From: Massilia sp. KIM
GTDB taxonomy: Bacteria > Pseudomonadota > Gammaproteobacteria > Burkholderiales > Burkholderiaceae_D
Direction: 5' to 3'
DNA: 64,000 nt
NCBI RefSeq assembly: GCF_002007115.1
Contig: NZ_MVAD01000001.1
Location: 496,001-560,000, forward strand
Part shown: one piece after another, positions 30,002-38,426 of the stretch
How the letters are laid out: every line of letters starts with the position of its first letter
Numbering within the stretch: position 1 is the first letter of the stretch
Position numbers and translations under genes: made by a program
The notes under the pieces: model-generated
What the model saw: only the letters and a program-made list of their open reading frames with translations
Databases searched by the model: none
What the model was told of the DNA's origin: nothing

Positions 30002-30997
30002 ATGAAAGAGACGATGAAAGCAGTTGTATTGAAAGCCTTTGAAGCACCGATGACCCTGGACGAGGTCGAGCGTCCGCATGCCGGACCGGGCCAGGTGCTG
30101 GTGCGCATCATGGCCAGCGGCGTGAATCCCCTGGACCTCAAGATCGCCGCAGGGAAGGCCGATCACGCCAAGGCCGTGCTGCCAGCCATCCTCGGCATCG
30201 ACATGGCCGGTGTGGTGGAGAGCGTCGGCGAAGGCGTGCAAGGTTTCGCGCCCGGCGACGAGGTGTGGGGCATGACCGGCGGCGTCGGCGGTGTGCAGGG
30301 CTCGCTGGCGGAACTGGCCGCCGTGGACGCCCGGCTGCTGGCCCGCAAGCCCGCCAGCATCGGCATGCGCGAAGCGGCGGCGCTGCCGCTGGTGTTCATC
30401 ACCGCCTGGGAGGGCCTGGTCGATCGCGCCCATGTCTCGGCCGGCAGGACGGTGCTGGTGCATGGCGGCGCAGGCGGCGTGGGACACATTGCCGTCCAGA
30501 TTGCGCGCGCCGCCGGCGCCCAGGTCTATGCCACCGGCAATGTGGCCCAGCGCGCCACCATCGAAGGCTTCGGCGCGACCTTCATCGATTACCAGAGCAC
30601 CAGCGTCGAGGAATACGTGCAGCAGTACACCGACGGCGAAGGCTTCGACATCGTCTACGACACCGTCGGCGGGGCCACGCTGGACGCGTCCTTCAAGGCC
30701 GCGCGCCGCTACCACGGCCACGTGGTGAGCTGCCTGGGCTGGGGCACGCATGCGCTGGCGCCGCTGTCCTTCCGCGCCGCCACCTATTCGGGCGTGTTCA
30801 CCCTGCTGCCCCTGCTCAGCGGCAAGGAGCGCGCCAACCACGGCGCGATCATGACCGAGGCGGCCAAGCTGGTGGATGAAGGCAAGATCCGAGTGCTGCT
30901 GGACGAACGCCGCTTTGCCCTGGACCAGGTCGGCCAGGCCCACGCCGCCATGCAGGACGGCAGCGCGCGCGGCAAGATCGTGGTGGAAGTCGCATGA
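30002..30997 (+). CDS. Zinc-free medium-chain oxidoreductase (quinone reductase-like)
   Basis: 331 residues of the MDR superfamily, NADPH:quinone reductase branch. The N-terminal GroES-like domain has [12 protein letters not shown] and GIDMAGVV, and the Rossmann fold has the [16 protein letters not shown] nucleotide motif at about residue 158. No catalytic or structural zinc cysteines are seen. The substrate is unknown; quinones or enals are typical. CCGGAG gives the start. Its stop overlaps the next start (ATGA), showing former translational coupling to the now broken luciferase-like gene. Confidence 0.88.
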   Translation: MKETMKAVVLKAFEAPMTLDEVERPHAGPGQVLVRIMASGVNPLDLKIAAGKADHAKAVLPAILGIDMAGVVESVGEGVQGFAPGDEVWGMTGGVGGVQGSLAELAAVDARLLARKPASIGMREAAALPLVFITAWEGLVDRAHVSAGRTVLVHGGAGGVGHIAVQIARAAGAQVYATGNVAQRATIEGFGATFIDYQSTSVEEYVQQYTDGEGFDIVYDTVGGATLDASFKAARRYHGHVVSCLGWGTHALAPLSFRAATYSGVFTLLPLLSGKERANHGAIMTEAAKLVDEGKIRVLLDERRFALDQVGQAHAAMQDGSARGKIVVEVA

Positions 30998-31425
30998 GCC
31001 TCCTCGCGCGCACACCGCTGTCGGCCCTGGACGTCGTTCCGGTGCGCGCCGGGGGCTCGATCGCCGACGCCCTGGCCGTGGCGCTGGCATATGGACGGGC
31101 ACTCGAAGGGCTCGGCTTTCACCGGATGTGGCTGGCGGAGCACCACAACCTGTCCGGTGTCGCCAGCTCCGCCACCGCCGTGCTGATAGGCCAGGTTGCC
31201 GCCACCACCCGCAGGCTGCGGGTCGGCGCCGGGGGCATCATGCTGCCGAACGACGCGCCCCTGGTGGTCGCCGAGAATTTCGGCACGCTGGAGACCTTGT
31301 TCCCGGGGCGGATTGACCTGGGCCTGGGCCGCGCGCCCGGGGCGGACGGGGAGACCATGCGCGCGCTGTGGCGCAGCCCGGCCGACGGCGGCAGCTTTGC
31401 CGATCATGCTGGTAGGGGGGCGTGA
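30994..31425 (+). pseudogene. Truncated luciferase-like monooxygenase (LLM) gene
   Basis: The 143-residue product matches only the N-terminal third of flavin-dependent LLM proteins (about 330 residues): [31 protein letters not shown] and [19 protein letters not shown]. After about residue 130 the match ends abruptly and the frame runs 11 unrelated codons to a stop. The rest of the barrel, including most of the flavin site, is missing. A deletion has joined it to the tail of another gene. It may still be translated through its ATGA overlap. Confidence 0.75.
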
Positions 31426-31564
31426 CAAGGTCAATCAGTTGAAGGAGCAAGGCGTGTCGGTCGATCAGATCGTCGCGGCCAGGCTCGTCTCCGCCTGTGA
31501 CTCGAACAGGCAGTTCGTCATCAACCCGGATTTGTCCACCCGCTTGGTGTATGCAGGGCTGTAG
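31406..31564 (+). pseudogene. Remnant C-terminal end of another protein, possibly MBL-fold hydrolase
   Basis: In a different frame from the LLM remnant, 52 codons read [20 protein letters not shown] and then STRLVYAGL at the end. This resembles the C-terminal helix of MBL-fold metallohydrolases with a periplasmic signal, judged by eye only. No start region or metal ligands remain. The junction with the LLM fragment lies near 31395-31406. Confidence 0.5.
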
Positions 31565-31710
31565 TAGTTCAACGAGGCTGATGGTGATATCCTCGGGGCA
31601 ATAATTATCGGCCATTGCTGCCATTGCTATCGGCTTCACAGACGGAACATGGACCTGGTCTGTGGGCGGCGGCGGGTACGCAGGGCCGCCTCTCTGACCA
31701 GACTCCCGAC

Positions 31711-32637
31711 ATGCACATCCATACATTGCGTTACTTCCTCACTGTCGCGACGACCGGCAGTTTCCTCGCAACTGCACGCCACTTCGACGTCCCGGCATCC
31801 TCGGTGTCGCGCGCCATCGCCGCACTGGAAAAGGAAGTCGGTCAGCAGCTCTTCTATCGGAGCACTCGTGCGGTAAGGCTGACCGAGCCAGGGCAACGCT
31901 ACTACACGCAGGTTCGCGCCGCAGTGGAGCTGCTGGACAGCGCGACGGAGCAGATCGATCCCCGCGCGTCTGGAACGCGCGGACTGGTCAGGATCAACGC
32001 CCCGGAATCCTTGGGAAGGCTACACATCGGCGCTCTGGTGAACCAAATGCAGCGCAAGTATCCCGAGTTGCTGGTCGAGCTGACGCTGACGAACACCTTC
32101 GTCGATCCGGTGCAGGCGGGCGCCGACGTCATTCTCCGGGTCGGTCGCCTGGTCGACTCCGGTTTGATCGGCAAAGTCGTATGCAATCAGCGCTATGTCC
32201 TTGCCGCTAGTCCCGCCTACCTGGCCGAGCATGGCACGCCGGCCAATCCGGAAGACCTCCTGCAGCACAGCTGTCTCCTGTACAAGGGACTCGTCGAGCC
32301 ACAGCGCTGGCATTTCAGGCGTAGCGCTGACGAGGACTACGAGCCACTGGTCGTCAGCGGCCCCTTACGCAGCAATAATTCGGAAATCCTGATCCAGGCG
32401 GCGATTGCCGGGCGCGGCATTGTGCTGTTTCCGACCTGGCTGTTCCCACCTACGAGCTTCAAGGACGGCAGGCTCGTGAGCCTGCTGGCCGACTGGGAAA
32501 TGTCGGCGTACGCGGACCAGCTCTACATCCAGATCCTCTCCCCGGAGAACCGGCTGCGCTCGCAGAAAGTGCGCGACGTATCCGCATTCCTTGTCGAGGC
32601 GATCGGATCGCCACCCTATTGGGAGCAGTGGATCTGA
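31711..32637 (+). CDS. LysR-family regulator, candidate controller of the adjacent cluster
   Basis: 308 residues starting MHIHTLRYFLTVATTGSFLA, a typical LysR helix-turn-helix, with an effector domain from about residue 90. There is no ribosome site of note; an upstream in-frame ATG at 31615 adds 32 unlike residues. It is the nearest regulator to the SDR, SnoaL-like and CMD-like genes with shared promoter boxes (33329-35851), and LysR proteins bind such interrupted palindromes, so it is the prime candidate; this link is inference. Confidence 0.88.
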   Translation: MHIHTLRYFLTVATTGSFLATARHFDVPASSVSRAIAALEKEVGQQLFYRSTRAVRLTEPGQRYYTQVRAAVELLDSATEQIDPRASGTRGLVRINAPESLGRLHIGALVNQMQRKYPELLVELTLTNTFVDPVQAGADVILRVGRLVDSGLIGKVVCNQRYVLAASPAYLAEHGTPANPEDLLQHSCLLYKGLVEPQRWHFRRSADEDYEPLVVSGPLRSNNSEILIQAAIAGRGIVLFPTWLFPPTSFKDGRLVSLLADWEMSAYADQLYIQILSPENRLRSQKVRDVSAFLVEAIGSPPYWEQWI

Positions 32638-32709
32638 AGCCAGGTGTGGCGTGCATCGCTCGTTGACCAGCCTCACCAGGGTGCCACACTTTGCGCGCGG
32701 ACTGGCGTG

Positions 32710-33249
32710 TCACGCGGCCGGCACCAGGCGCAAGGGCTGGAATCCAAGCTTACGCGCGATGATTTCCTGCACCTGGACTGCCGCGGGCAGGGGGCGCCAT
32801 GCCACTTCGATGTGGTCGATCAGGCCGTTTTCATCAAGGTGGAGATGCTCGTTACCTTTGACCGTGATTCCCTGGACAGTAAAGCTGAAGAACACGGCCA
32901 CGTCGCGTCCGGATGCGAGTTGCCCATGCACCTCGAGCGTGTCGATCGTATCGAGAAAACCCGCCAGCACCTGCACGACTGTCTCCCTTCCTTGCGTCGG
33001 CTCGGCAAAGATCGGGCCAAGCAGCTCGATGTTACCGGCCAGGTGAGGGACGATACCCCGCTTGTCCTTTGCCGCCAAGGCCTCGAAGTAAGCGTCGACA
33101 TGAGCCACGCCAGTGGCGTCGCTCTTGCTTGACGCCCGCGTCGCTGCCAGGACTTCGGCGGCTGGCGCCAATTGGGCCGCAGCGGCCATCAGGCTCAGCG
33201 AAACGGTACCGAGGAAATTGCGGCGTTTCGGATGGACTGCTTCGTTCAT
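32710..33249 (-). CDS. Exported SnoaL-like (NTF2-fold) protein
   Basis: 179 residues. The N-terminus KRRNFLGTVSLSLMAAAA has a twin-arginine pattern, suggesting Tat export with the fold carried out pre-folded. The mature part (from about residue 45) is a SnoaL/NTF2-like alpha-beta barrel ending in KLGFQPLRLVPAA. It is clearly paralogous to the protein encoded at 35344-35745, which lacks the signal. AGGAG gives the start. Function is unknown; SnoaL-like folds serve as cyclases, isomerases or ligand binders. Confidence 0.78.
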   Translation of the reverse strand: MNEAVHPKRRNFLGTVSLSLMAAAAQLAPAAEVLAATRASSKSDATGVAHVDAYFEALAAKDKRGIVPHLAGNIELLGPIFAEPTQGRETVVQVLAGFLDTIDTLEVHGQLASGRDVAVFFSFTVQGITVKGNEHLHLDENGLIDHIEVAWRPLPAAVQVQEIIARKLGFQPLRLVPAA

Positions 33250-33328
33250 GTTTTTTCTCCTGGATAGATGGACCTGTGGGGTAGTGCGCCGCGTCCCTGG
33301 CGACCTGCGCCGAGTACTCGACAGGGAA

Positions 33329-33389
33329 ATGGTAAGAGCGCACCAGCTCGGCAACAATCCTCCGGCGCAGCAATTCATTCTTGCTGAAA
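33329..33389 (-). promoter_or_regulatory. Shared-type promoter 2 (for the exported SnoaL-like gene)
   Basis: Read on the minus strand: TTTC-N9-GAAT (33373-33389), then TTGTTG (33352-33357), 17 bp, TACCAT (33329-33334). The layout and surrounding bases match the two other copies at 33469 and 35791. Confidence 0.7.
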
Positions 33390-33468
33390 GCGCATTCAGG
33401 CACCCGGATACGCTTTCGCGCAGCATTCCCTCAGCAGTCTGAAACACTGCATCGCGATTTGGATGCTG

Positions 33469-33529
33469 ATTCAGCAAAAATGAATTGCGACATGGCCGGA
33501 TTGTTGATGGCGAGGAGCATTCCTATCAT
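33469..33529 (+). promoter_or_regulatory. Shared-type promoter 1 (for the SDR gene)
   Basis: ATTC-N9-GAAT (33469-33485), TTGTTG (33501-33506), 17 bp, TATCAT (33524-33529). Transcription would start near 33536, 45 nt before the SDR ATG. Confidence 0.75.
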
Positions 33530-33580
33530 TTCCTCCGTCGAGCTGTTTTCGATCCCATCAATGTCCTAAGGAGAAACACC

Positions 33581-34291
33581 ATGAGTACTTCGCAAAAGGT
33601 TGCCATCGTCACGGGCGCATCGCAAGGCATCGGCGCCGCCATCGTCCAGGCCTATCGCAAGCTCGGATATCGCGTCGTCGCGAGCTCGCGCAACATCAAG
33701 CCATCCGACGATCCCGACCTGGTGACCGTGGCCGGCGACATCGGCGAGCGCAGCACCGCCCAGCGCATCGTGGCCGAGGCGGTCGCGCGTTTCGGTCGTG
33801 TCGACAGCCTGGTCAACAATGCCGGTATCTATATCGGCAAGCCGTTCACTGAATTTACCGTCGAGGACTTCGACGCCAAGATGAACGTGAACATGGCCGG
33901 CTTCTTCCACATCACCCAACTTGCCCTGCGCGAGATCGAAAAGCAGGGCGCGGGCCACGTGGTGACGATCACCGGCAGCATCGATAATGGCATGAGCGGA
34001 GGCGTGTACACCGGACTGGCAGGCTTGACCAAGGGCGGCTTGAACGCCGCCACCCGCGCGCTGGCGATCGAGTACGCCGAGAAGCGCATCCGCTTCAATG
34101 CGGTCGCGCCGGGCGTCATCGAGACGCCAATGCACGATCCGGACATGCTCAAGTTCTTCGGCAAGTATCATCCGCTTGGCCGAATCGGCAGCGCGAATGA
34201 GGTGGCCGAGGCAGTCAGCTTCCTGGAGAGAGCCGAATTCGTCACGGGCGAGATCATCCACGTCGACGGCGGCCAGCACGCGGGCCGCTGA
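33581..34291 (+). CDS. Short-chain dehydrogenase-like protein lacking the usual catalytic Tyr
   Basis: 236 residues with an SDR Rossmann fold: cofactor motif TGASQGIGAA, NNAGIYIG and the C-terminal TGEIIHVDGGQ. The expected YxxxK is changed: Lys151 is present, but the position four residues before it is Ala147, and the nearest Tyr is 143. I recall relatives with similar ALASLTKGG sequences, so this may be a real variant subfamily rather than decay. AAGGAG gives the start. It is driven by the shared-type promoter and lies between the two SnoaL-like paralogs. Confidence 0.85.
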   Translation: MSTSQKVAIVTGASQGIGAAIVQAYRKLGYRVVASSRNIKPSDDPDLVTVAGDIGERSTAQRIVAEAVARFGRVDSLVNNAGIYIGKPFTEFTVEDFDAKMNVNMAGFFHITQLALREIEKQGAGHVVTITGSIDNGMSGGVYTGLAGLTKGGLNAATRALAIEYAEKRIRFNAVAPGVIETPMHDPDMLKFFGKYHPLGRIGSANEVAEAVSFLERAEFVTGEIIHVDGGQHAGR

Positions 34292-34399
34292 GCGGTGTAA
34301 GTTGATCGGGGCCCGCCTGATGTTGGAGGTGGGTCCCGGTGGTCAGGCAGTTTGCATCGCCAATGAGCCTGGCCTGCTTCCTAAATCGGCACGATCTCG

Positions 34400-34439
34400 A
34401 AACGAAGACGCCCGGCCTCGCGAAAGCGAAGGCCGGGCG
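34400..34439 (-). terminator. Terminator of the CMD-like gene
   Basis: CGCCCGGCCT and AGGCCGGGCG form a perfect 10-bp stem with an inner CGC-gaaa-GCG, followed on the minus strand by T-rich TCTTCGTTTC. It lies 24 bp past the stop of the CMD-like gene and also faces the SDR gene's end. Confidence 0.7.
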
Positions 34440-34463
34440 TCGAGGCGACCCGGGGGAGGCGAC

Positions 34464-35183
34464 TCAGTCTGGCCGGCCCTCAAACACGTCCTTGAGCACG
34501 GCCAGCGCCGTGTAAGCGCTCGACCAACCCGCATAGAAGGCGACCTGAATCATCACTTCGGACAGTTCGGCGCGACTGATGCCATGGTCCAGCGCACGGT
34601 TCAGGTAGAAGGCGAGCTGCGCAGTCTGCGCCGTCGCGATGACGGAAGCGATCGTGGCGAGGCAACGGCCGCGCATCGAGAGTTCGGGTCTCAGCCACAA
34701 GTCCCTGAACAGTACATCGGTTGTCAACTCGACGAGTCCAGGCGCGACGGCGCCGAACCTGCGCATCACGGTCGCGTGGCGTCGTTCTTCGGCAAGCGGG
34801 TCCTGCGCAAGCACTTGTGCGCCGGATGGAGCAAGCTGCGAGCGGTCGATGCCGCGCCGCTCGAACACCGGTTCTACGACCTTCGTTGCGGCGATCGCGT
34901 TGGCCCAACCTGAATAGAATGCGAGATGAGTGATCAAAGCGGATAACGCAGCGGGAGTGACGCCAAGGTCGAGCGCCGTCTCGACATGCGAGGGCAGGTG
35001 TTCGCTCTGGTTGCGTGCGATCAGCACCGATATCGTGACGATGCTGCGGTCCCGCATGGGTAGCTGTGGACGCTGCCATACCTGTCCAGTGAGAATCTCG
35101 GAGGTATAGCGTTCGAGCGCAGGCGCGACCCTGCCCACGCTGTCCGGTATCCCACCAGGGCGCGGATAGTTTGTGTTTTCCAT
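34464..35183 (-). CDS. Carboxymuconolactone decarboxylase-like protein with two CMD domains
   Basis: 239 residues built of two tandem CMD/AhpD-like helical repeats (about residues 25-110 and 150-235). Each repeat contains the sequence pattern of a CMD domain: RSIVTISVLIARNQSEHLPSH and LATIASVIATAQTAQLAFYL, then AFYSGW or AFYAGW. The AhpD CxxC redox pair is missing, so peroxidase activity is unlikely. Related gamma-CMD enzymes act on lactones. It may be co-transcribed with the upstream SnoaL-like gene from promoter 3, across a 160-bp gap. Confidence 0.82.
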   Translation of the reverse strand: MENTNYPRPGGIPDSVGRVAPALERYTSEILTGQVWQRPQLPMRDRSIVTISVLIARNQSEHLPSHVETALDLGVTPAALSALITHLAFYSGWANAIAATKVVEPVFERRGIDRSQLAPSGAQVLAQDPLAEERRHATVMRRFGAVAPGLVELTTDVLFRDLWLRPELSMRGRCLATIASVIATAQTAQLAFYLNRALDHGISRAELSEVMIQVAFYAGWSSAYTALAVLKDVFEGRPD

Positions 35184-35343
35184 GATGATTGTTTGTTGGA
35201 GGTCTTGTATGCAGGTCTGTGCAAGTCAAGCTCGGGCTTGCCGCACAGGGTAGTCATAGGGTCTGCGCCGGGCCGGGCCGGGCCCGGATAGTCGGGCCAT
35301 GCCAGCCCGGAAACGGATGGCGCCAGCCATGCGCCAGGCGGAG

Positions 35344-35745
35344 TCAGGCGGGAACCAGGCGCATCGGCTGGAAGCCGAGCTTTCTGGCGAAGCTCTCCTG
35401 GACCATCACGGCAGCGGGGAGGGGGCGCCAGGCCACTTCGATATGGTCGATCAGTCCGTCCTCGTTCAGGTGCAGATGTTCGTTGCCCTTGACGGTGACG
35501 CCCTCGCACGAGAAGCTGAAGAATACGGCCACATTGCGGTCCGAAGCAAATCGCAGCTTCACGTCGAGCGCGTCGATTGTATCGAGGAAGCCCGAAAGGA
35601 TGTTCGCAACGGCTTCTTTTCCTTCGGTCGGTTCAGGAAAAATGGGTCCGTGCAGGACGATGTCCTTGGCAAGGTGGGATGCGATGCCGGCCTTGTCCTT
35701 GTTGCTCAGGGCCTTGAAGTAGGCGTCGACGTGGGTAGTGTTCAT
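35344..35745 (-). CDS. Cytosolic SnoaL-like (NTF2-fold) protein
   Basis: 133 residues, the SnoaL/NTF2 fold without any export signal. About two thirds of positions match the exported paralog by eye: GFLDTID, VAVFFSF, TVKGNEHLHL, GLIDHIEVAWRPLPAAV and KLGFQPMRLVPA. GAGGAG gives the start MNTTHVDAYF. It is under shared-type promoter 3. Confidence 0.82.
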   Translation of the reverse strand: MNTTHVDAYFKALSNKDKAGIASHLAKDIVLHGPIFPEPTEGKEAVANILSGFLDTIDALDVKLRFASDRNVAVFFSFSCEGVTVKGNEHLHLNEDGLIDHIEVAWRPLPAAVMVQESFARKLGFQPMRLVPA

Positions 35746-35790
35746 AGATTTACTCCTCAGGTTTAGGATCGATGGAAATCGACGAGGCCC

Positions 35791-35851
35791 ATGATAGGAG
35801 TACCTGTTTGCTCCAACAATCCGCTGGCGCGACAATTCATTTTTGCCGAAT
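35791..35851 (-). promoter_or_regulatory. Shared-type promoter 3 (for the cytosolic SnoaL-like gene)
   Basis: Minus strand: ATTC-N9-GAAT (35835-35851), TTGTTG (35814-35819), 17 bp, TATCAT (35791-35796). It is almost superimposable on promoter 1, including GCAAAAATGAATTG and the GGATTGTTG context. Confidence 0.75.
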
Positions 35852-36014
35852 CCGCATTTGCAGCATGGCCGGCGTCTATATCAGCCCGGGTGCGCCTGGG
35901 CCACATGATTGCCGTCCACCTCAGACTCGACGATAATCCCAGCGACATTCGCTCTGGACAGCAAGAGCGAATGGCCGCCGGAATCCCATTCCGTCAATAC
36001 CATGAAAGAATACG

Positions 36015-37250
36015 ATGCCTCTCTCGAAGCCCGCGTTTCTCGTCCCACTGGCCGCTTTGTTCGCCGCGCCTGTCGTTGCGCATGCCCAGCCGGCCGGCGC
36101 CACCCCGCCGGCGCAGATCGGCATCGCCTCCTTCAACCTGGCCTGGGCCGGCTCCCAGCAGGATTTCGACCGCCACGCCGCGGTCTGCCAGGCCGTTTCC
36201 TGGTGCGACACGCGACCCCGGCGCGAGCCCGGGCAGGCGTCCGCCAGCGAGGAGGCGATCCGCGCGGCGCGCCAGTGCGTGGCCGATACCGAACGCCTGG
36301 CAGGCGGTCCGGCCCTGGCGGCCATGATGGCGCCCTGTAACGCCTACCAGGGCCGCAATGCGGGCGCGCCGCCCACGAGCGCCGATTACGCGGCCAAGCT
36401 GGCTGGCCTGCAAGCCACGATCGACCAGCTGATCGAGGCGCAGCAGGTGCGCGTCATCGCCTTCCAGGAGGTGCGGTCGGCGGAGGTGGTCAGACAGCTG
36501 CTCGGACGTCACGCCGAGCGCTTCAGCGTCTGCGATGCGTCGCACGACGGATTCCAGACCGTGGCCTTCGCCTGGGAGCGCAGCCTGAGCCCGGAGCCGG
36601 CCACCTGCAGCGTCGAGCGCGCCCTGGCGGTCAGCGACAAGCCCGGCGACCCGCAGGCGCGCAGCGTGCGCCCGGGTCTCGCGCTCGAGCTGCAATGGCC
36701 GGGACGCCGGCTGAGTTTCCTGAACGTGCACCTGAAATCCGGCTGCGCGAACATCGTGCCGACCCCGATCTACCAGGCGCGTCTGCTCGACGACGGGGCG
36801 GCGGCCTGCCAGGTGCTGAACCGTCAGGTGGCCCCGCTCGAACGCTGGCTCGACGCCGTGGCCAAGCGCAGCCCGGACTATGTGCTGCTGGGCGATTTCA
36901 ACCGCCGCATCGACGAGGAAGCAGCGGCCGCGATCCGCCCGCAGCAGGTGCGCGCGGACGGCAGCGACCCCGCCGGGGTACCGGCCGCCGACAAGGACGG
37001 CAAGGTGGCGACGCGCTACCTGTGGCAGGAGCTGAGCGACGGCGCAAGAACCCTCCGCCAGGTGCCGCTGACCGGGGTCGACCCTGGCTGCCGCGGCTTC
37101 TCGGGCCTCGACCACATCGTGCTCAGCGGCCCGCTGGCGGCGCGCCAGCAGGCCGACCTCGGCTCGCGCAAGAGCGCGGTGGTGCAGGCGCCCGGACAGC
37201 GCATCGAGACCAGCGACCACTGCCCGCGCAGCCTGACCCTGTCCTTCTAG
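36015..37250 (+). CDS. Exported endonuclease/exonuclease/phosphatase-fold protein
   Basis: 411 residues with a signal peptide (MPLSKPAFLVPLAALFAAP, cleavage near AHA). The EEP metal and catalytic motifs are present in order: IASFNLAW, FQEV (about residue 153), NVHLKSGC, LGDFNRR and, at the end, TSDHCP. It is probably a periplasmic or secreted Mg-dependent nuclease or phosphodiesterase. Several Cys residues could form disulfides. Its end overlaps the convergent proline dehydrogenase gene by 4 bp. Confidence 0.86.
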   Translation: MPLSKPAFLVPLAALFAAPVVAHAQPAGATPPAQIGIASFNLAWAGSQQDFDRHAAVCQAVSWCDTRPRREPGQASASEEAIRAARQCVADTERLAGGPALAAMMAPCNAYQGRNAGAPPTSADYAAKLAGLQATIDQLIEAQQVRVIAFQEVRSAEVVRQLLGRHAERFSVCDASHDGFQTVAFAWERSLSPEPATCSVERALAVSDKPGDPQARSVRPGLALELQWPGRRLSFLNVHLKSGCANIVPTPIYQARLLDDGAAACQVLNRQVAPLERWLDAVAKRSPDYVLLGDFNRRIDEEAAAAIRPQQVRADGSDPAGVPAADKDGKVATRYLWQELSDGARTLRQVPLTGVDPGCRGFSGLDHIVLSGPLAARQQADLGSRKSAVVQAPGQRIETSDHCPRSLTLSF

Positions 37251-38245
37251 TGCGGCTGGGGCGCCAGCAGGTCGCTGACCGCCTGGAACAGCCGGCTCGG
37301 CTCCTCCGCGATCCGGTTCAGCACGTACAGGAAGTATTCCTCGCCGAACACCGCGTATTCGCGGGTGCGGAAGCCGCGCCGCTGGAGGTCGTCGATCTGC
37401 TCCGTTCCCAGTCCCATCAGCGACTCGAACTCGACCTGGCCGCCGCCGGCGCCACCTGAGCGCTGCAAGCGGGCCGCCAGGTCCTGCTGGATGGCGCGGT
37501 CATGGGTCGCGATCGAGCACAGGTGGCCGCTGTCGATCAGGCGCGCCGCATACGCGCGGTAGCGCTCTCCCAGCAGGGGATCGTCGCGGCGCAGGGCCAC
37601 GCTGTCAGGCTCGGCGAAGGCGCCCTTGACGAGCCGGATGCGTCCGGGCAGCTCCAGCAGGCGCGGCAGATCCTCGGCGCTGCGGTGCAGCTTGGCCGGC
37701 ACCGTGATGCCGACATGGGAAAGCCCCGCTTCGCGCTGCAGGCGCGCATAGATGGCGTAGATGGCGTCGGCGCGCTCGGCGCCTTCCATCGAAATCATGA
37801 CCTCGCGCCCGCCGCGCGCCGCCGCGATGGCGATGCGGCGCGCGTTCTCGTAGCCGAATTCCGGACTCACGAGGGAGCCGACGTGCGACAGGTCGAAGCA
37901 GATCGTGCCCGGCATGCGCGCGGCGTCGAGCGCGTCGATCAGCGCCAGGAACACGCCGGTCTCGGCGTCCGCCTGGGCGCCGTCGCGGCAGCTCTCTCCC
38001 ATGTACTCGACCGAGACGTGGTGCCCGCGCCGGCGGATGCGCTCGAGCGCGGGCAGGGTGTCATCGATGTTCCTTCCGGCGATGTAGCGCGCGGCGACCC
38101 GGCCAGCGAGGCGGTTCAGTTCGGGGTCGCGCAGAAAGCGTTCCTTGACCGCCTCGTCGAGGGCGAGCAGGCGCAGGGCTTCGGCAGCCTGCCGGCTGGC
38201 CGCCTGCCATGCGGGGGGAAACTGGGCTGGGCCTGGATCGTGCAT
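37247..38245 (-). CDS. Proline dehydrogenase family protein
   Basis: 332-residue FAD-linked TIM-barrel enzyme oxidising proline to pyrroline-5-carboxylate. Recognisable parts are VSVEYMGES, RIRLVKGAF, the substrate-site FESLMGLG and EYFLYVLNRIAEEP near the end. It is the short monofunctional type, whereas many Proteobacteria use bifunctional PutA. GGAG before MHDPGP sets the start. No pyrroline-5-carboxylate dehydrogenase is adjacent. Confidence 0.85.
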   Translation of the reverse strand: MHDPGPAQFPPAWQAASRQAAEALRLLALDEAVKERFLRDPELNRLAGRVAARYIAGRNIDDTLPALERIRRRGHHVSVEYMGESCRDGAQADAETGVFLALIDALDAARMPGTICFDLSHVGSLVSPEFGYENARRIAIAAARGGREVMISMEGAERADAIYAIYARLQREAGLSHVGITVPAKLHRSAEDLPRLLELPGRIRLVKGAFAEPDSVALRRDDPLLGERYRAYAARLIDSGHLCSIATHDRAIQQDLAARLQRSGGAGGGQVEFESLMGLGTEQIDDLQRRGFRTREYAVFGEEYFLYVLNRIAEEPSRLFQAVSDLLAPQPH

Positions 38246-38426
38246 CGTGGTTCTCCGCTGAACAGTGAAAACCACAGCCTAAGGCGAGACCCCGAAGCAG
38301 TATTGAACAAAATGATCCGGTGACCAGGCCGGCGCTCAGGCCTTGATTCCAAGTCTGGCCGGCCGGCCTCGCCATCGCGGCAGCGCGCGCGGCTGCTGCC
38401 GACGCGCGCGGTCGCCTGGGCGCCGC

